20,331 bases of DNA from positions 175-20,505 of the forward strand of contig DDSQ01000043.1 in the NCBI GenBank assembly GCA_002343845.1, in the 5' to 3' direction. This document shows positions 1-7,241 of this stretch, piece after piece. The DNA comes from Planctomycetes bacterium UBA2386 (GTDB taxonomy: Bacteria; Planctomycetota; UBA1135; UBA2386). A model generated the notes under the pieces. It did not search any database and was not told the origin of the DNA. It saw only the letters and a list, made by a program, of their open reading frames with translations. The translations under genes and the position numbers were made by a program. Within the stretch, counting starts at the first letter, position 1. The number at the start of each line of letters is the position of its first letter.

Positions 1-417
1 CTCGTCGCGGCGCGCGCCGCCGAACGCGGCGTCGAACTGCCCGGCGGAGAGCGCCTGCTTGAGCCCTTCGGTCTTCATCACGTGCGTGTGGCGCTGCGTG
101 CCGTGCACGAACGGGTTGATGTCGTCGCGCACGCCGTCGGGGTTGATCCACTCGATGAAGTCGAGTCCGTACTCCTTCACGATCCAGTCGCGGAACGTGA
201 TCATCTCGCGGAACTTCCACCGCGTGTTCACGTGCAGCACCTTGAACGGGATTCGCGCCGGCGCGAACGCCTTCTGCGCGAGCCGCAGCATCACGCCGCT
301 GTCCTTGCCGATCGAGTAGAGCATCACCGGCCGTTCGAACTCGGCGGCGACCTCGCGGATGATCTGGATGCTCTCGTGTTCGAGCTGCTCCAGGTGGGAG
401 AGCGCGTAGTTGGTCAT
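1..417 (-). CDS. cysD: Sulfate adenylyltransferase subunit 2 (CysD), 3' part missing
   Basis: Small catalytic subunit of ATP sulfurylase, which makes APS from sulfate and ATP in the cytoplasm, normally together with the GTPase CysN. The first 139 residues are visible and align by eye almost end to end with the CysD N-terminus: the PP-loop SIGKDS (residues 35-40), the WKFREM segment (67-72), [16 protein letters not shown], and FGGARRDE at the window edge. CysD is usually about 300 residues, so roughly half lies beyond base 1, where cysN would be expected. The ATG at 417 gives the standard family N-terminus ([15 protein letters not shown]) and sits in an ATGA overlap with the cysC stop, so the genes are translationally coupled. 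There is no clear Shine-Dalgarno sequence. Oddity: the segment usually HVDTGWKF or HVDTTWKF reads HVNTRWKF here (Asn64, Arg66). Confidence 0.96.
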   Translation of the reverse strand, partial: MTNYALSHLEQLEHESIQIIREVAAEFERPVMLYSIGKDSGVMLRLAQKAFAPARIPFKVLHVNTRWKFREMITFRDWIVKEYGLDFIEWINPDGVRDDINPFVHGTQRHTHVMKTEGLKQALSAGQFDAAFGGARRDE

Positions 418-1037
418 GGCGCGGTGGGCGTGGTCGGCGGCGCGAGCAGGCCGCGGCCGTGCAGGAAAGCGAGCAGAGCGTCGACGGAACGAGCGAGCGG
501 CGCGTCGTTCGCGAGGCGCAGTTCGGGGCGCTCGGGCGCCTCGTAGGGCGAACTGATGCCGGTGAATTCCGGGATCGCGCCGGCCCGGGCCTTCGCGTAG
601 AGGCCCTTCGGGTCGCGCGCCTCGCAGGTCGCGAGCGGAACGTCGACGAAGATCTCGAGGAAGTCGGCGCCGATCACGGCGCGCGCCGCAGCGCGGTCGG
701 CGCGGAACGGCGAGATGAACGCGGTCAGGACCAGGACGCCGGCGTCCGCCATCAGGGCGGCGACGTGGCTGATGCGGCGGATGTTCTCGCTGCGATCCGC
801 GGCGGAGAAGCCGAGGTCGGCGCACAGTCCGTGGCGCACGTTGTCACCATCGAGCACGTAGACGAGCCGGCCGGCGGCAGCGAGACGTTCCTCGAGCGCG
901 CGCGCGACCGTCGACTTGCCGGAGCCCGACAGCCCGGTGAACCACAGCACGGCGCCGCGCTGGCGCAGCAGGCGCTCGCGATCGGCGCGGTGCACGGTGC
1001 CGTCGTGGCGGCGGAGGTTCTTGCTGGGCTCGGTCAT
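414..1037 (-). CDS. cysC: Adenylyl-sulfate kinase (APS kinase, CysC)
   Basis: Phosphorylates APS to PAPS, the sulfate donor for assimilation and for sulfotransferases. The protein has 207 residues, a normal length for a stand-alone CysC. Visible motifs are the Walker A loop GLSGSGKST (35-43), the APS-binding DGDNVRHGL (63-71), the conserved DRSENIRR (81-88), AFISPFR (106-112) and the LYAKARAG lid segment. The start [20 protein letters not shown] is typical of the family. The gene precedes cysD and overlaps it by four bases; more often cysC is fused to or follows cysN. The start has no Shine-Dalgarno; GAACC lies seven bases upstream instead. All key residues are present, so it is likely active. 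An N-terminal kinase half of a CysNC fusion is ruled out because the ORF stops inside cysD's start. Confidence 0.96.
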   Translation of the reverse strand: MTEPSKNLRRHDGTVHRADRERLLRQRGAVLWFTGLSGSGKSTVARALEERLAAAGRLVYVLDGDNVRHGLCADLGFSAADRSENIRRISHVAALMADAGVLVLTAFISPFRADRAAARAVIGADFLEIFVDVPLATCEARDPKGLYAKARAGAIPEFTGISSPYEAPERPELRLANDAPLARSVDALLAFLHGRGLLAPPTTPTAP

Positions 1038-1236
1038 CGCGGGCGGTTCGCCCGATCGGGGCGAGCAGGGTCGGTATCGCGAGCCCTGGTGTCAACCGTG
1101 CATCGGCCAGCGCGGGCTGCCGGCTGCATTCGCGCGTTGCCGTCGCCGCACGTCCGGTGCCACGGCGGTTCTCGCGGCACGAGACCTCTGGCACCGAGGC
1201 TGCACTGCCCGGGTGGGCGAACGGCGGTCTGCACGT

Positions 1237-1253
1237 GGTCGCCTCAGGCGACC
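1237..1253. repeat. Perfect inverted repeat, 7-bp stem with TCA loop
   Basis: GGTCGCC, then TCA, then GGCGACC: a perfect seven-base stem around a three-base loop, about 200 bases upstream of the kelch start and cysC start alike. It could be an operator, a hairpin in the kelch leader, or chance in GC-rich DNA. Confidence 0.5.
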
Positions 1254-1312
1254 GGATTCGTCAGAAACAGGTCGTCCAAGGAGACCGGAATCCCGACCGC
1301 TTCGCGCGATCC

Positions 1313-1329
1313 GCCACCGCGGCGGTGGC
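1313..1329. repeat. Perfect palindrome, 8-bp arms around one base
   Basis: GCCACCGC and GCGGTGGC flank one central G. It lies 122 bases before the kelch ATG, in the divergent intergenic region. Its compactness suits a dimeric regulator's binding site better than an RNA hairpin, which would need a loop. That role is inference only. Confidence 0.5.
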
Positions 1330-1451
1330 CGTTGCGGTCCGCACGCACGACGGACCAAGGGCGTCCCTTTTCTCTTGGCTGGCAGCGCGGAAGTGTCGCC
1401 TTGGGACCTGCGCCTCGGCGCCTCTTCCGCGCCACGCAAAGAACCTCCGCC

Positions 1452-2981
1452 ATGCGAACCCTCCCCCTGTTTGTTGTCCTCGCCATCGCCTCCAGCGCCT
1501 TGGCCCAGACCACGGTCTATTCGAACTCCACGCCGCGCGCGGACGCGACGGTCATCGCCGGCAGCAACATCGGCGCCCCGGGCCTGGTCTACTGGGGTGG
1601 TTGGGCAACCGACGGTGCGCGCATGTTCAACCTCGGCGGCCGCGGCGTGAATGCTGCCGGCGACGCGCAGAGCACCTACTTCAACCGGCTCGATGCCTAC
1701 AACCCGACGACGAACACCTGGACCAACCTGTCGGCGCAGGGTGCCGCGGGCGCGCCGTCGAACCGCTTCCGCATGGCGATGGCCTACGACCCGACGGCCA
1801 ACCGCCTGGTCGTCTTCGGGGGCTCGCCCAGCCCTGGCGTTCCGCTCGCCGACTGCTTCGCGTTCGACCTGACGCTCAACACCTGGAGCGCGATCCCGAA
1901 TCCCACGCCGGGTACGACCGGTCCGACGGCTCGTTGGGACGCGACGATGCAGTTCGACGCGGTACTCGGCGGTCTGTTGCTGTTCGGCGGCCAGACCGTG
2001 AACACACCGGCCACGCGATCCAACGAGACGTGGCTGCTCGCCGGCACCACCTGGGTGCAACTCACGCCCACGACCAGCCCGTCGGCCCGCGCCCTGCACT
2101 CGATGACGGCACGGTCGGCGCCCTACAACGACATCCTGGTGATCGCGGGCCAGGACGCCGGTGGCAACCTGAACGACACCTGGCGTTGGGACGCCGCCGC
2201 CCTGACCTGGGTGCAGGTCACGCCGATCAACAACACCGTCCCGGTCACCTGGTCGAGCGGGGAAGGTGCGGTCTACGACTCGGTGCGCAAGGTCGTGACG
2301 ATTCTCGGCGGCACCGGCACCGGCATCGCGCCGTCGAACTCCACCGCGGGGAACGGCTGGGTCAGCGAGTACGACTGCGTGAAGAACGAGTGGCGGGCCT
2401 TCGGCAACAACACGGTGACGCAGAACACCTCGCACCCGGTGTGGGGGCAGGTGCAGCGGAAGTGCATGGCCTTCCTGAACGGCAAGACCTACTTCTGGGG
2501 CGGTCAGAATCCGCCGACGATCGGCGACTCGACCCTGGCCTTCGTGAAGGAGTACCAGGCGAACCCCGTGGCCACGGCCACGTCGTACGGGACCGGCTGC
2601 TCGGGCCCGGGCGGCCTGCTCTCGTGCGTCGCCAACGACCGGCCGTGGACCGGCCGCACGTGGTCGGCCACTTGCTCGGGCCTCGGGACCTCGACGTACG
2701 CGGTTCCCGCGTGGGGATTCAGCACCACGTCGCTGCCGCTGAGCACCGTCTTCCCGGCCGCGCCGGTGGGTTGCTGGATGCTCAACTCGGCCGACGTGAT
2801 CGGCGACGTGGTGGTGCCGATCGGCGGCCAGATCACGACCTCGTTGCCGCTCCCGTACGTGGCTTCGCTCGCGGGGGCCCAGATCAACCTGCAGATTGCG
2901 GAGGCCGAACTCGACGTCTTCTTCAACGTCGTCGGCCTCTACACCTCGAACGGCGTGTCGCTGCTGGTCGGCGCGCTCTAA
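1452..2981 (+). CDS. Secreted six-bladed kelch-repeat protein with planctomycete-type C-terminal module
   Basis: A 509-residue exported protein. The signal peptide MRTLPLFVVLAIASSALA is followed by a likely cut before Gln19. Six kelch-type repeats follow (about residues 45-375), each with a hydrophobic strand plus GG (FNLGG, VVFGG, LLFGG, ILGG, YFWGG; the third blade has VIAGQ) and then a Y/F-x-x-x-x-x-x-W strand (NTWTNL, NTWSAI, TWVQL, TWVQV, EWRAF). Six blades are enough for a closed beta-propeller. Residues about 380-509 form a separate module opening with YGTGCSGPGG and containing four cysteines; I recognise it from secreted planctomycete proteins but cannot name its function. It could be an adhesion or sorting module. 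The ATG is fixed by the signal peptide. No Shine-Dalgarno is present; AAAGAACCT lies five bases upstream. It stands alone, followed by a stem-loop. No catalytic residues are recognised. Confidence 0.9.
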   Translation: MRTLPLFVVLAIASSALAQTTVYSNSTPRADATVIAGSNIGAPGLVYWGGWATDGARMFNLGGRGVNAAGDAQSTYFNRLDAYNPTTNTWTNLSAQGAAGAPSNRFRMAMAYDPTANRLVVFGGSPSPGVPLADCFAFDLTLNTWSAIPNPTPGTTGPTARWDATMQFDAVLGGLLLFGGQTVNTPATRSNETWLLAGTTWVQLTPTTSPSARALHSMTARSAPYNDILVIAGQDAGGNLNDTWRWDAAALTWVQVTPINNTVPVTWSSGEGAVYDSVRKVVTILGGTGTGIAPSNSTAGNGWVSEYDCVKNEWRAFGNNTVTQNTSHPVWGQVQRKCMAFLNGKTYFWGGQNPPTIGDSTLAFVKEYQANPVATATSYGTGCSGPGGLLSCVANDRPWTGRTWSATCSGLGTSTYAVPAWGFSTTSLPLSTVFPAAPVGCWMLNSADVIGDVVVPIGGQITTSLPLPYVASLAGAQINLQIAEAELDVFFNVVGLYTSNGVSLLVGAL

Positions 2982-3022
2982 CCGGCGTGCGGCCCGGACC
3001 GCGATGTTCCGCGCCCGCCGGT
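2981..3022 (+). terminator. Stem-loop directly after the kelch stop codon
   Basis: Arms ACCGGCG (2981-2987) and CGCCGGT (3016-3022) pair perfectly, extended by GCGG (2989-2992) with CCGC (3009-3012) around a 16-base loop. It begins at the last base of the TAA stop. There is no T-run after it, so it could be a transcript-end stabiliser or a terminator lacking the U-tract. Confidence 0.45.
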
Positions 3023-3253
3023 CATGCGTCGGCGGCGCGAACCCGCGTCGTGGACCCGGCTGGGCGGGTGCCTTCCAGGCGACCGTGACCGGCAACCGCG
3101 GGCACCCGTTCGCGAACCTGGTGGCCCCGCGACATGCCCTGGTTGGTGCCGCCAGCCATCGCGCCGTCGAGCGGCTGTTGGCACCGCGGATCGAATCGCG
3201 AAGTCCACGATCCACCGCGCGCTTGCAGATTGACGCGGCGGTGCGAGGATCGC

Positions 3254-3257
3254 GAGG
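3254..3257 (+). promoter_or_regulatory. Ribosome binding site for the hydroxylase/oxidoreductase fusion
   Basis: GAGG lies six bases before the ATG at 3264. It supports that start, which also gives the dinucleotide-binding fold at residue 2 with no extra leader. Confidence 0.6.
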
Positions 3258-3263
3258 ACCCGC

Positions 3264-5504
3264 ATGAAGATCGCATGCATCGGTGGCGGCCCCGCGTCGC
3301 TCTACTTCGCCATCCTGCTGAAGAAGCGGCTGCCCGCGGCGGTGATCGACGTGCACGAGCAGAACCGCGCCGACGACACCTTCGGCCAGGGCGTCGTGTT
3401 CTCCGACGAGACGCTCGGCAACTTCGAGACCGCCGACCCCGAGAGCTTCGCGGCGATCCGCTCGAGCTTCGCCTACTGGACCGACATCGACACCTTCTAT
3501 CGCGGCGTGAAGGTCACCAGCACCGGCCACGGCTTCTGCGGGCTCGCCCGCGTGCGGCTGCTGCAGATCCTGCACGAACGCTGCCGGGCGCTCGGCGTGC
3601 GGCTGCACTTCCAGAATCCGATCAGCGACTTCGACGGCGTCACCGCCAGCCACGACCTGGTGGTCGCCGCCGACGGCGTGAACTCGCGCGTGCGCGAGCG
3701 CCACGCCGCCGCGTTCCGCCCGCAGCTCGACTGGCGCAAGTGCAAGTTCGCGTGGTTCGGCACGACCAAGCGCATGAGCGCGTTCACGTTCGTGTTCCAG
3801 CCGACCGAGCACGGGCTGTTCCAGGTGCATGCCTATCCGTTCGAGAGCGGGCGCGGCACCTGGATCGTCGAGTGCCGTGAGGAGACCTGGAAGCGCGCGG
3901 GCCTCGATCGGCTCGACGAGCAGCAATCGGCGGCGTTCTGCGAACGGCTGTTCGCCGAACATCTCGCCGGCGAGAAGCTGCTGATCAACCGCTCGATCTG
4001 GCGCACGTTCCCGACCATTCGTTGTGGGTCGTGGCGGCACGGCAACCTCGTGCTGCTCGGCGATGCCGCGCACACCGCGCACTTCTCGATCGGCTCGGGC
4101 ACCAAGCTGGCGATGGAGGACGCGATCGCGCTCGCCGACGCCGTCGCCGCGAACGCGACCGACGTGCCGCGCGCGCTGGCGGCCTACGAGGAGGCGCGGC
4201 GGCTCGACGTGCTCAAGGTGCAGCGCGCCGCGCAGACGAGCCTCGAGTGGTTCGAGAACAGCGAGCGCTACCTGGGCCAGCACCCCGAGCGCTTCGTCTT
4301 CAACCTGATGACGCGCAGCCGGCGCATCACCTACCGCAATCTGCAGCAGCGCGATCCGGCGCTGGTCGCGCGCGTCGACGCGGTGACCGCGGCGGAGGAG
4401 GGGCAGGTGGTCGCGCCGAGCGCGTCGCCAGCACCGCCCGCGTTCTCACCGTTCCGGTCGCGCGGGCTCGAGCTGCACAACCGCGTCGTGGTGTCGCCGA
4501 TGTGCATGTACTCGGCGACCGACGGCGTGCCGGGCGACTTCCACCTCGTGCACCTCGGCAAGTTCGCGCTCGGTGGTGCGGGCCTCGTCTTCACCGAGAT
4601 GACCGACGTGTCGCCGGAGGGCCGCATCACCACCGGCTGTGCGGGCATGTGGAACGATGCGCAGCAGGCGGCCTGGGCGCGCATCGTCGCGTTCGTGCAC
4701 GGCAACGGCCGGGCGAAGATCGGCATGCAGCTCGCGCACGCGGGCAGGAAGGGTTCGTGCAGCAAGCCGTGGGAAGGCGACGCGCCGCTGCGCAGCGGCG
4801 GCTGGACGACGCTCGGGCCGTCGGCGGATCCGTTCGGACCAGGGTGGCCGGCTCCGAAAGCGATGACCAGTGCCGACATGGCGGCGGTGCAGGCGCAGTT
4901 CGTCGCCGCCACGAAGCGCTGCGGCGCCGCGGGCTTCGACGTCGTCGAACTGCACATGGCGCACGGCTACCTGCTGTCGAGCTTCCTGTCGCCGCTGAGC
5001 AACCGGCGCACCGACGAGTTCGGGGGCTCGCTGGCCAACCGCGCGCGCTTCCCGCTCGCGGTCGTCGACGCCGTGCGCGGCGTCTGGCCTGCCGACAAGC
5101 CGTTGTTCGTGCGCATCTCGGCGACCGACTGGTTCGACGACGAGCGCCGCGGCTTCACGCTCGACGAAGCCGTGCAGGTCGCGCGCTGGCTGAAGGAGCG
5201 TGGTGTCGACGTGGTCGACGTCTCGTCGGCCGGCAACTCGCCCGAGTCCAAGCCCCAGTACGGCCGCATGTACCAGGTGCCGTTCGCCGAGCGCATCCGC
5301 TACGAAGCCGGCGTGCCGGTGATGGCGGTCGGCGGCATCGCCGGCATGGACCACGCGCACACGATCGTCGCGGCCGGTCGCGCCGACCTCTGCGCGATCG
5401 CGCGCGGCTTCCTCGGCGATCCGTTCCTGGTGCAGCAGGACGCGAACGGTTCGCGCGTCGCCGCGCATCCGTGGCCGGCTCAGTACCTCGCCGCGCGTTC
5501 GTAG
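3264..5504 (+). CDS. Bifunctional salicylyl-CoA 5-hydroxylase-like FAD monooxygenase / old yellow enzyme fusion
   Basis: A 746-residue cytoplasmic flavoenzyme. The N-half (about 1-380) is a group A FAD monooxygenase: dinucleotide-binding ACIGGGPAS at 4-12, VVAADGVNSRVRE, and the FAD-binding LLGDAAHTAHFSIGSG around Gly266-Asp267. The C-half (about 395-746) is an old yellow enzyme of the YqjM type: SPMCMYS with Cys414 and Tyr416, QLAHAGRKG, ELHMAHGYL with His564 and His567, SPLSNRRTDEFGGS, AVGGI and ARGFLGDPF. The length and order match the family annotated as bifunctional salicylyl-CoA 5-hydroxylase/oxidoreductase (about 765 residues), which is expected to hydroxylate a CoA-bound aromatic ring. 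No CoA ligase, thioesterase or ring-cleavage gene is nearby, so the substrate is unproven. The gene stands alone and meets the next operon tail to tail with an 11-base gap. Neither half shows a frameshift or lost key residue. Confidence 0.93.
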   Translation: MKIACIGGGPASLYFAILLKKRLPAAVIDVHEQNRADDTFGQGVVFSDETLGNFETADPESFAAIRSSFAYWTDIDTFYRGVKVTSTGHGFCGLARVRLLQILHERCRALGVRLHFQNPISDFDGVTASHDLVVAADGVNSRVRERHAAAFRPQLDWRKCKFAWFGTTKRMSAFTFVFQPTEHGLFQVHAYPFESGRGTWIVECREETWKRAGLDRLDEQQSAAFCERLFAEHLAGEKLLINRSIWRTFPTIRCGSWRHGNLVLLGDAAHTAHFSIGSGTKLAMEDAIALADAVAANATDVPRALAAYEEARRLDVLKVQRAAQTSLEWFENSERYLGQHPERFVFNLMTRSRRITYRNLQQRDPALVARVDAVTAAEEGQVVAPSASPAPPAFSPFRSRGLELHNRVVVSPMCMYSATDGVPGDFHLVHLGKFALGGAGLVFTEMTDVSPEGRITTGCAGMWNDAQQAAWARIVAFVHGNGRAKIGMQLAHAGRKGSCSKPWEGDAPLRSGGWTTLGPSADPFGPGWPAPKAMTSADMAAVQAQFVAATKRCGAAGFDVVELHMAHGYLLSSFLSPLSNRRTDEFGGSLANRARFPLAVVDAVRGVWPADKPLFVRISATDWFDDERRGFTLDEAVQVARWLKERGVDVVDVSSAGNSPESKPQYGRMYQVPFAERIRYEAGVPVMAVGGIAGMDHAHTIVAAGRADLCAIARGFLGDPFLVQQDANGSRVAAHPWPAQYLAARS

Positions 5505-5515
5505 GCCGCGCGGGG

Positions 5516-7225
5516 CTACTCGACGACGAACGGCGTCTTCGCTTCGTCGAGCACCACGCTGCCGTTGGCGTTGCGCAGCGTGACGACATAGTCGAGCACG
5601 CGCCCGACGTCCGCAGCAGGCACGGGCGGGACCGGAACCCAGACGAAGTCGACCTGGATCGGCAGGTTCGGCAGGCCGACGGGTTCCCCGTACAGCACTT
5701 GCAGGCGAACGCCGGATGGCAGCTCGACGGCCAGATCGATCAGGATGGTCTGGTTGCCCGGGACCATGCTGTGCAGCAGGGCGTTGAGGGGCAGCAGGCT
5801 GTTCTGCGGGATCGTCGGGGTGCCGAAACTCCACAACGCCACGCGCGCGAGCTTGTCGACGAGCGCGAAGTTCACCGTCCCCGGGCCAGGAATGCTGACC
5901 ACCTGTTCCGCCGAGGCACGAGCACTGCCCTCGGCCGTGGCAGCCTCGACCCGGTAGTTCCCGGGGGGCACGTAGGTCGTGTAGGTCCCGGCGGCGTTGG
6001 TGATGGCGCCGGTGGCGATGATCTGCGTGTTGGTTGCGGTCGTGAAGAAGCGCAGCGAGCAGCCAGCCTCGGGACCGCCGGGCCCGGCCACCAGGCCCGT
6101 GACGGCGACGCCCGGGCCGAGCACGAGTGGGCCGAGATTGGCTGCCGTCGTGAACGTGGTTGCCGGGGTCACGACGCCGTACAGCATCGTGCCGGCGGGA
6201 GCCTCGACGCGAGTGCGCAGCGCCACGCCCGCCGGAACCGCGACCGCGAACGTGCCGGCGGCGGTCGTCGTGTCGCGCGGTGTGAAGACCTTGTCGCCGT
6301 CAGGAAGCAGCACGTCGATGTCGGCGTTGCCGATGGGCTGACCGTTCGCGACCACAGTTCCGCTCAACAACACGCCGTTCTCGAGGCGCACCTGCCCGAG
6401 CACGATCGGGCCGGGCACCGGCACGCCGTACAGGCGTCTGGCGACGTGCGAGTTGCCGACGGGGGGCTCGACGTCGATGTCGGCCAATCCGCGCGGTAGC
6501 GGCAGCGAGAACTGACCGAACAGATTGGTCTGGTCGTTCGGAACGTGGATGCGCTCGCCGGTCAGCGAGTTGTAGATCTTCAGGCGCACCTGCGCGATCG
6601 GCACGCTCGTGACCTTGTCGACGACGCTGCCGGTGGCGAGATGCGCAGTTGGCAGCACGACCGTGCCGAGCTGCGCGGCAGGTCCGACCACGACGTTCTC
6701 GATCTGGCGTGGCACGAGCAGCGCGCCGACCGGCGGGACGACGCGTACGTCCCACGTGCCGGCGGGCACGACGACGAGGAACGCACCCGCCGCGTCGGTG
6801 CCGTCGCGCGGCGTGAACAGCTTGCCGCCGGACTGGTCGTAGACGTTGATGTTGCAGCCCGCGAGCGGCACGCCGGCGACGTTGGTCGCGGCGCCGTTGA
6901 TCGAGAATCCAGGTTGCAGCACGACGTCGCCGACATTCGTCGCGCCGGTGATGACGACGGTGAGCAGCCGCGCAGCCCAGGGCGCACCGACCGGCGGGAC
7001 GAACTCCACGTCGTAGTCGTTCCCGACTTGCAGGCCGTTGATCGTGAACGAGCCGAGGGCATCGGTGGTGGCCGGCAACGACCCGTTGCCGGCGTCGACG
7101 ACGATGCCCGCGATCGGGATCGTGGCGGGGGAAACGACGCGGCCACTCAGCGTCTGGGCGGCCAGCGGAGTCGTGAGCAGCGTCGCCAACAAGAGCAGAC
7201 GCGGAACGAAGTCGTTGCGGTTCAT
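5516..7225 (-). CDS. Secreted protein with five carboxypeptidase-regulatory-like repeats
   Basis: A 569-residue exported protein with signal peptide MNRNDFVPRLLLLATLLTTPLAA, probably cut near residue 23. Five beta-sandwich repeats of 80-95 residues follow (about 26-105, 106-190, 191-283, 284-372, 373-455), each starting with a G-x-V/A-x turn and passing through a D/N-x-x-G-x-F/Y strand, the pattern of CarboxypepD_reg / CnaB-like domains. Repeats 2 and 4 share FTPRD and AAG-x-F; repeat 3 has the diverged HVPND and LFGQF. The last 110 residues do not fit the repeat and are unassigned. No sortase motif, membrane anchor or catalytic residues are seen. It is the last operon gene, 16 bases after the beta-helix stop, without a clear Shine-Dalgarno. 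A surface, glycan-binding or structural role is plausible but unproven. Confidence 0.85.
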   Translation of the reverse strand: MNRNDFVPRLLLLATLLTTPLAAQTLSGRVVSPATIPIAGIVVDAGNGSLPATTDALGSFTINGLQVGNDYDVEFVPPVGAPWAARLLTVVITGATNVGDVVLQPGFSINGAATNVAGVPLAGCNINVYDQSGGKLFTPRDGTDAAGAFLVVVPAGTWDVRVVPPVGALLVPRQIENVVVGPAAQLGTVVLPTAHLATGSVVDKVTSVPIAQVRLKIYNSLTGERIHVPNDQTNLFGQFSLPLPRGLADIDVEPPVGNSHVARRLYGVPVPGPIVLGQVRLENGVLLSGTVVANGQPIGNADIDVLLPDGDKVFTPRDTTTAAGTFAVAVPAGVALRTRVEAPAGTMLYGVVTPATTFTTAANLGPLVLGPGVAVTGLVAGPGGPEAGCSLRFFTTATNTQIIATGAITNAAGTYTTYVPPGNYRVEAATAEGSARASAEQVVSIPGPGTVNFALVDKLARVALWSFGTPTIPQNSLLPLNALLHSMVPGNQTILIDLAVELPSGVRLQVLYGEPVGLPNLPIQVDFVWVPVPPVPAADVGRVLDYVVTLRNANGSVVLDEAKTPFVVE

Positions 7226-7241
7226 GGGTGGCTCGAGCGGG

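Larger units (their letters stand above)
1038..1451. promoter_or_regulatory. Divergent intergenic region between cysC and the kelch gene
   Basis: This 414-base stretch separates two divergent genes and must hold both promoters. I see no convincing gene: the open frames crossing it are arginine-, proline- and alanine-rich shadows. I cannot place a sigma-70 -35/-10 pair with confidence. It contains two perfect palindromes (listed separately) and a short stem AAGGG-CGT-CCCTT followed by TTTCT at 1357-1373, which resembles a weak terminator or attenuator. No tRNA or known riboswitch is recognisable. Confidence 0.5.

Noticed and set aside
1357..1373. Rho-independent terminator AAGGG-CGT-CCCTT plus TTTCT
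   Set aside because: The stem is only five pairs, two of them A-T at the base, and it lies upstream of a gene rather than after one; mentioned only within the intergenic entry.
1092..4283. A 1063-codon open frame on the minus strand
   Set aside because: It lies antisense to the kelch and fusion genes, its product is dominated by Arg, Ala, Gly and Val without domains, and it exists because stop codons are rare in GC-rich DNA.
5501..5519. Bidirectional terminator between the two convergent TAG stops
   Set aside because: The 19-base sequence is only imperfectly palindromic (GTAG with CTAC, mismatches inside) and has no T-runs; the outer symmetry comes from the two facing stop codons.
4022..6499. 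An 825-codon plus-strand open frame
   Set aside because: It crosses the fusion gene out of frame and the antisense of the repeat protein; the composition is Arg-rich with no recognisable motif.
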